IMG/VR virus record: IMGVR_UViG_3300009545_000003
Location: 1 to 64,000 of that record
From: a virus
DNA: 64,000 bases
Reading direction: 5' to 3' (one strand)
In this document: piece after piece, positions 61,389 through 64,000 of the stretch
Numbering within the stretch: the first letter of the stretch is position 1
Layout: each line of letters opens with the position of its first letter
Made by a program: the position numbers and the translations under genes
Notes under the pieces: generated by a model
The model's database searches: none
Told to the model about the DNA's origin: nothing
What the model saw: the letters and a program-made list of their open reading frames with translations, nothing else

Positions 61389-61843
61389 TTAGGTTCCTCT
61401 ATCCATGTAAATACTTTAAATGCACCTATAGCTCCTAGATTCTCCTCAATTTCAAAAGAACTGCCGATTTGTTTTTCCATCCACTCTAGGATGTGGGGAA
61501 GTTGGTAAGAAATCTCATTTAATGAGCCGCCGCCTGTGTTGAATCTGGCGCGGTATCTCTTCTCGCCATCTCTATCAGGCTCAACAGCTAGCCAACCGTG
61601 ATACTTCTTCGGAAGTTCTGGCTGTGAGTGTTCTGGCTGTGAGTATTCTCTCACGGCGTTTATTTCGTCCAGTAATTCCTGGATAGGTCCTAATACCCAA
61701 CCGCGGCCATCACACTCAGAACAGATTTCCTGTGACCCGTCATCTTCGATAAGAGTCGTGTGCTTTGCTCCACCACACGACTGACACTCAAGCCTAAAGT
61801 CTTCAGGCACCGTTTCCCAGTTCACTTCTTGGTCAAGGATCAT
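61385..61843 (-). CDS. DnaJ-type zinc-repeat protein
   Basis: The protein has 152 residues. ECQSCGGAKHT and ICSECDGRGWV are two CxxCxG repeats like those in DnaJ zinc domains. A direct repeat (SQPEHSQPEL) follows, encoded by a duplicated TTCTGGCTGTGAGT tract near 61619-61650. The C-terminal half is mixed alpha/beta (RARFNTGGGSLNEISYQLPHILEWMEKQI). Function unknown. Confidence 0.65.
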   Translation of the reverse strand: MILDQEVNWETVPEDFRLECQSCGGAKHTTLIEDDGSQEICSECDGRGWVLGPIQELLDEINAVREYSQPEHSQPELPKKYHGWLAVEPDRDGEKRYRARFNTGGGSLNEISYQLPHILEWMEKQIGSSFEIEENLGAIGAFKVFTWIEEPK

Positions 61844-62043
61844 GCTGACCTCCTATAAGTGCCAGCCGTTTGAACATCAATTCTGTGCTGAACTCTAACT
61901 AGCTCAGATTTAGAGAGTTTATCGGTAATTTCGAGTAAATCACCTGGGAGGCAAATTCTCTTAATCGAGTTATCTTCACTTGTATAAACGTACAAGTGGC
62001 ATCTTACTCCAGAATCATTTTTGACGTAGACACTATGCTTCAT
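61840..62043 (-). CDS. Unknown protein (67 aa)
   Basis: The protein has 67 residues, beta-like in the first half (KHSVYVKNDSGVRCHLYVYTSEDNSIKRI) and helical after. The ATG at 62043 overlaps the previous gene by 11 nt and the stop overlaps the next gene by ATGA. No family recognised. Confidence 0.6.
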   Translation of the reverse strand: MKHSVYVKNDSGVRCHLYVYTSEDNSIKRICLPGDLLEITDKLSKSELVRVQHRIDVQTAGTYRRSA

Positions 62044-62281
62044 GTGATTTCACCTGCCTTAGGTATTCTGTTTCTGATAATCCAGTTACCCAGCGTCCTC
62101 CACGATTGTATACGTTATGAGCTGCGCAGGCTCCACACATTAAGTAGCCTCGTCTGTCTTTTTCATGGTATACTATTGTCTCAGCTATTCTTCCACAAGG
62201 AATATAGCTATTTATAGACAGTGTGCTTGCTTCTTGGCAGAGTGATCCTTCAGGAAGTTTTATGAGAGGAATATCACTCAT
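62033..62281 (-). CDS. Zinc-binding protein (82 aa)
   Basis: The ATG at 62281 overlaps the previous stop as ATGA. SLCQ, YIPCGRIAETIVYH and YLMCGACAAHNV provide a CxxC and nearby C and H residues for zinc. Function unknown. Confidence 0.65.
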   Translation of the reverse strand: MSDIPLIKLPEGSLCQEASTLSINSYIPCGRIAETIVYHEKDRRGYLMCGACAAHNVYNRGGRWVTGLSETEYLRQVKSHEA

Positions 62282-62436
62282 TCTCCACCTCCTGCTCTCT
62301 TTTCCTTACGAAGCCGATCTTTCTCCATCTGAGCCCAACGAGTTTTCTTTGTTGGGTTGTTACGTTTCGTGTGCTTCTTGCACGCGTATCTATTTCCTAG
62401 TCTACGTCGTGCGGCCTTACCTGTGGCGTTCGCCAT
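62278..62436 (-). CDS. Very basic small protein (52 aa)
   Basis: The start is ATG 62436, with GGAG 8 nt upstream; the stop overlaps the next ATG. The protein is strongly basic (KAARRRLGNRYACKKHTKRNNPTKKTRW, RLRKEKR), so DNA or RNA binding is probable. It lies in a stretch with no longer frame and would be missed by length filters. Confidence 0.65.
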   Translation of the reverse strand: MANATGKAARRRLGNRYACKKHTKRNNPTKKTRWAQMEKDRLRKEKRAGGGE

Positions 62437-62471
62437 CCTTCGCTCTCCGATTACGACTACTCCGTCGTCGG

Positions 62472-62645
62472 TTAAGTGTTCTTTACAATTCGCTCTGTGA
62501 AATCAGGAACAAGAGCAATCACATCATCGAGAAATTTTTGACCCTCAGCAACAGTAGGCTTACCGTGACTAATATTGTTGATAGATCGGTTGATGAGTTG
62601 AAATCCCACTACTAAAAGATTCTTGAGTTTTTCTTCTTCAGTCAT
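62472..62645 (-). CDS. Unknown helical protein (57 aa)
   Basis: The ATG at 62645 is preceded by GGGAGTAAATGGGACT-type leader with GGGAG, and the frame ends with TAA at 62472. MTEEEKLKNLLVVGFQLINRSINN and KFLDDVIALVPDFTERIVK are amphipathic helices. No family recognised. Next gene starts 36 nt later. Confidence 0.6.
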   Translation of the reverse strand: MTEEEKLKNLLVVGFQLINRSINNISHGKPTVAEGQKFLDDVIALVPDFTERIVKNT

Positions 62646-62653
62646 AGTCCCAT

Positions 62654-62899
62654 TTACTCCCTACTGTTGATATCTGTTAGATAGTCTTGAAGGCCGCTAA
62701 TTCTTTGACCTTCAAACTTGTGTTCAAAATGAATTGGGTAACCAGAGCCAGAAGGAAAAACAGTGATAGATTCTCCTGGTCTTCCTTTGTTAACAAATCG
62801 GTTTATTTTCTCTCCGAAGTGTTCTTCAGGCTCCCACCCATGCGCGGCCAGAATTTTGACCGCGCGCGAGTTGATGACAGAAAGCTTAAGACTCATCAT
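62654..62899 (-). CDS. Unknown protein (81 aa)
   Basis: The protein has 81 residues, beginning MMSLKLSVINSRAVKILAAHGWEPEEHFG, with beta-like segments later (SITVFPSGSGYPIHFEHKF). The start overlaps the previous gene by 14 nt. Function unknown. Confidence 0.6.
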   Translation of the reverse strand: MMSLKLSVINSRAVKILAAHGWEPEEHFGEKINRFVNKGRPGESITVFPSGSGYPIHFEHKFEGQRISGLQDYLTDINSRE

Positions 62900-63065
62900 C
62901 TTCCTCCAGAGTAAAGGCTACGTCACTTTTGAAGATTGAGCCATTTTCTTCAAGCATTTCACAGTCAGACTCATCCAGAGAAAAGATTTCTTTGGTTTCA
63001 TCATTCCAAAGATACGTTTCCTCAAGATTTGAATTCGGCCTTTCGACTATCAAAAGCTTAGCCAT
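62886..63065 (-). CDS. Acidic small protein (59 aa)
   Basis: The ATG at 63065 overlaps the previous gene by 8 nt and the frame ends TAA at 62886-62888. The protein is acidic throughout (NDETKEIFSLDESDCEMLEE, TLEEDDES), with a KLLIVERP start. Such acidic phage proteins sometimes mimic DNA or bind polymerase; no evidence either way. Confidence 0.6.
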   Translation of the reverse strand: MAKLLIVERPNSNLEETYLWNDETKEIFSLDESDCEMLEENGSIFKSDVAFTLEEDDES

Positions 63066-63216
63066 TAGACCTCTTTTCTTTGAGTGGTCTTCCAGGTTTC
63101 CCGAGAAGAGTGTTGGCGGCCTTACGGAAGATAGAGGCCTGCATCTTAATTCTCATAGCCTCTGCATCTAGTTTGGAGGCTTCCTTCATGATTTTCGTGG
63201 CAAGGTTACTTTTCAT
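63058..63216 (-). CDS. Basic small protein with AT-hook-like tail (52 aa)
   Basis: The ATG at 63216 has GGAG 5-6 nt upstream. A helical N-terminus (NLATKIMKEASKLDAEAMRIKMQASIFRK) is followed by GKPGRPLKEKR, where G-R-P within basic residues recalls an AT-hook. The pairing of a basic gene with an acidic one next to it (62886-63065) is notable. Function unknown. Confidence 0.6.
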   Translation of the reverse strand: MKSNLATKIMKEASKLDAEAMRIKMQASIFRKAANTLLGKPGRPLKEKRSNG

Positions 63217-63349
63217 TGTTTCTCCTTAAAAATTATGGCGGCGTCTGCAGTTTGTGCGTCTGCATCTTCAGCATCTTTTCTAGCCGGTTGTACACCCTGC
63301 ACTAGCGATTACTGCTGTTCTCACCTTTGACACTAAGGCCACCGCCAGC

Positions 63350-63541
63350 TCAAACTGAAATAGATTTCGAGTCATCATTCCAACCCATCACTTTGTCATC
63401 ATTTTCTCTAATGGCAGTAGTCAGTTCATTCAACCTATTCTCTACTTCTTTAGAGACTTTCTCTGCTCTAGCAAGAGCTAGTACTTCCATTGCCATTATA
63501 AGCAAATCCCCAGTAGAAACCATTTCTTTGTTAACAGGCAT
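63350..63541 (-). CDS. Unknown helical protein (63 aa)
   Basis: The protein has 63 residues and is helical (GDLLIMAMEVLALARAEKVSKEVENRLNELTTAIREND). The start overlaps the previous gene by 11 nt. The gap 63217-63349 to its left has no convincing frame. Confidence 0.55.
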   Translation of the reverse strand: MPVNKEMVSTGDLLIMAMEVLALARAEKVSKEVENRLNELTTAIRENDDKVMGWNDDSKSISV

Positions 63542-63806
63542 TTTTCTTCTCCTCTTTTCGATGAATTCGTTTCATCCACCATTCTGAAATCCAGTGCATT
63601 CTTAGACTAAAGACTCGTCGCATCCAGATCAATTCTTCGCCTTTGTACTCTCCGTACACTATGACGAAAAGATCTATACACTTAAATCTGTGTGTGCCGT
63701 TGCAAAGGCAAGAGTTCATGGAATAGCGCCACGTTACTCTCTCATCGAGAATCTCAGAGAATAATTCCTGCGTCATTTGAAAGTCAGACACTATTCTACC
63801 TCCCAT
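63531..63806 (-). CDS. Unknown protein (91 aa)
   Basis: The protein has 91 residues with SCLCNGTHRFKC (possible metal site), VIVYGEYKGEELIWMRRVFSL and a basic tail (WWMKRIHRKEEKK). It overlaps both neighbours by 11-16 nt. No family recognised. Confidence 0.6.
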   Translation of the reverse strand: MGGRIVSDFQMTQELFSEILDERVTWRYSMNSCLCNGTHRFKCIDLFVIVYGEYKGEELIWMRRVFSLRMHWISEWWMKRIHRKEEKKNAC

Positions 63807-64000
63807 GGCTGGAGCTCACGAATATTGTTGCTGATCTCCTCAGCATAGACTCCAGTCTCATCTATTCGTGTTATTCGGTAAGAAATCGAACCAGTGCCTG
63901 GAGCGGCAGCATGGTGAACTACTGTATCTCCAATTTTATTAAGTTTAACTGCTCTAATATAACAATCGTATGGTTCTTCTACACCTTCACCTGTGAACAC
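63791..64000 (-). CDS. Partial protein at right edge
   Basis: The frame runs to the last base of the window. A GTG lies exactly at the edge (64000-63998), so the true N-terminus may be outside. The visible 69 residues contain KIGDTVVHHAAAPGTGSISYRITRIDETGVYAEEI, resembling a small beta-barrel protein. No function assigned. Confidence 0.5.
   Translation of the reverse strand: MFTGEGVEEPYDCYIRAVKLNKIGDTVVHHAAAPGTGSISYRITRIDETGVYAEEISNNIRELQPWEVE

Noticed and set aside
63217-63349. Small frames in the gap (20 codons or fewer)
   Set aside because: Frames such as 63234-63296 lack clear ribosome sites or composition typical of genes; I report the gap as without a supported gene.
1-64000. Integrase, excisionase or attachment site
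   Set aside because: No recombinase motifs were found; the XRE-type and LuxR-type regulators alone do not show lysogeny.

Overview
This 64 kb window is part of a tailed, contractile-tailed (myovirus) bacteriophage genome. It carries a complete head-neck-tail-baseplate-fibre-lysis module, family A DNA polymerase, archaeo-eukaryotic-type primase, helicases and a large nucleotide-metabolism block. I see no integrase, transposase, tRNA, rRNA or CRISPR array, so nothing supports lysogeny. The host is probably a Gram-negative bacterium: there is a lipobox protein in the lysis region, and a transglycosylase-type endolysin. The Sec-type signal peptides ending in AQ and the fibronectin-III style exported protein resemble Acidobacteriota proteins, but that host guess is inference only.

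Layout. (1) 1-2942, minus strand: tightly coupled small early genes (DnaJ-like, SLOG-like, zinc microproteins), read from two strong promoters. (2) 2943-4160: divergent control region with an iteron-like array (3044-3230) and GTAACAT operator half-sites. (3) 4160-4676 plus and 4638-7128 minus: small genes, two paralogous winged-helix proteins and three tiny membrane proteins, with a duplicated hairpin-plus-ribosome-site leader. (4) 7328-8744 plus: a stand-alone LuxR-type HTH protein with operator copies at its start, then small proteins. (5) 8799-37433 plus: terminase, portal, head genes, neck, sheath (DUF3383), tube (DUF3277), frameshifting tail chaperone, tape measure with a GH73-like domain, baseplate, spike, fibres and lysis genes. 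(6) 37547-64000, all minus, converging on a terminator at 37506-37546: replication and nucleotide metabolism to about 57.1 kb, then many small early genes of unknown function.

The most interesting biology is a candidate DNA-base modification pathway. The window encodes ThyX, which alone could supply dTMP, and also a thymidylate-synthase-fold enzyme with Asp at the position that makes T4 gp42 act on dCMP. Next to it are dCMP deaminase and an unusual P-loop nucleotide kinase fused to a uracil-DNA-glycosylase-like domain. Two glycosyltransferases, an FkbM methyltransferase, two MazG-like pyrophosphohydrolases, a nucleoside 2-deoxyribosyltransferase-like protein and a PD-(D/E)XK nuclease complete a set logically similar to T4's replacement of cytosine by glycosylated hydroxymethylcytosine.

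A second theme is regulation: a conserved 18-bp-spacer promoter family, a GTAACAT operator family likely tied to the LuxR-type protein, a helically phased 4x CCCTGG element present twice 27 kb apart, and a roughly 240-nt structured non-coding region between the SNF2 helicase and its upstream gene. Almost all minus-strand genes are coupled by ATGA or GTGA overlaps. Several of these overlaps revealed genes of 30-60 codons that simple length cut-offs miss.
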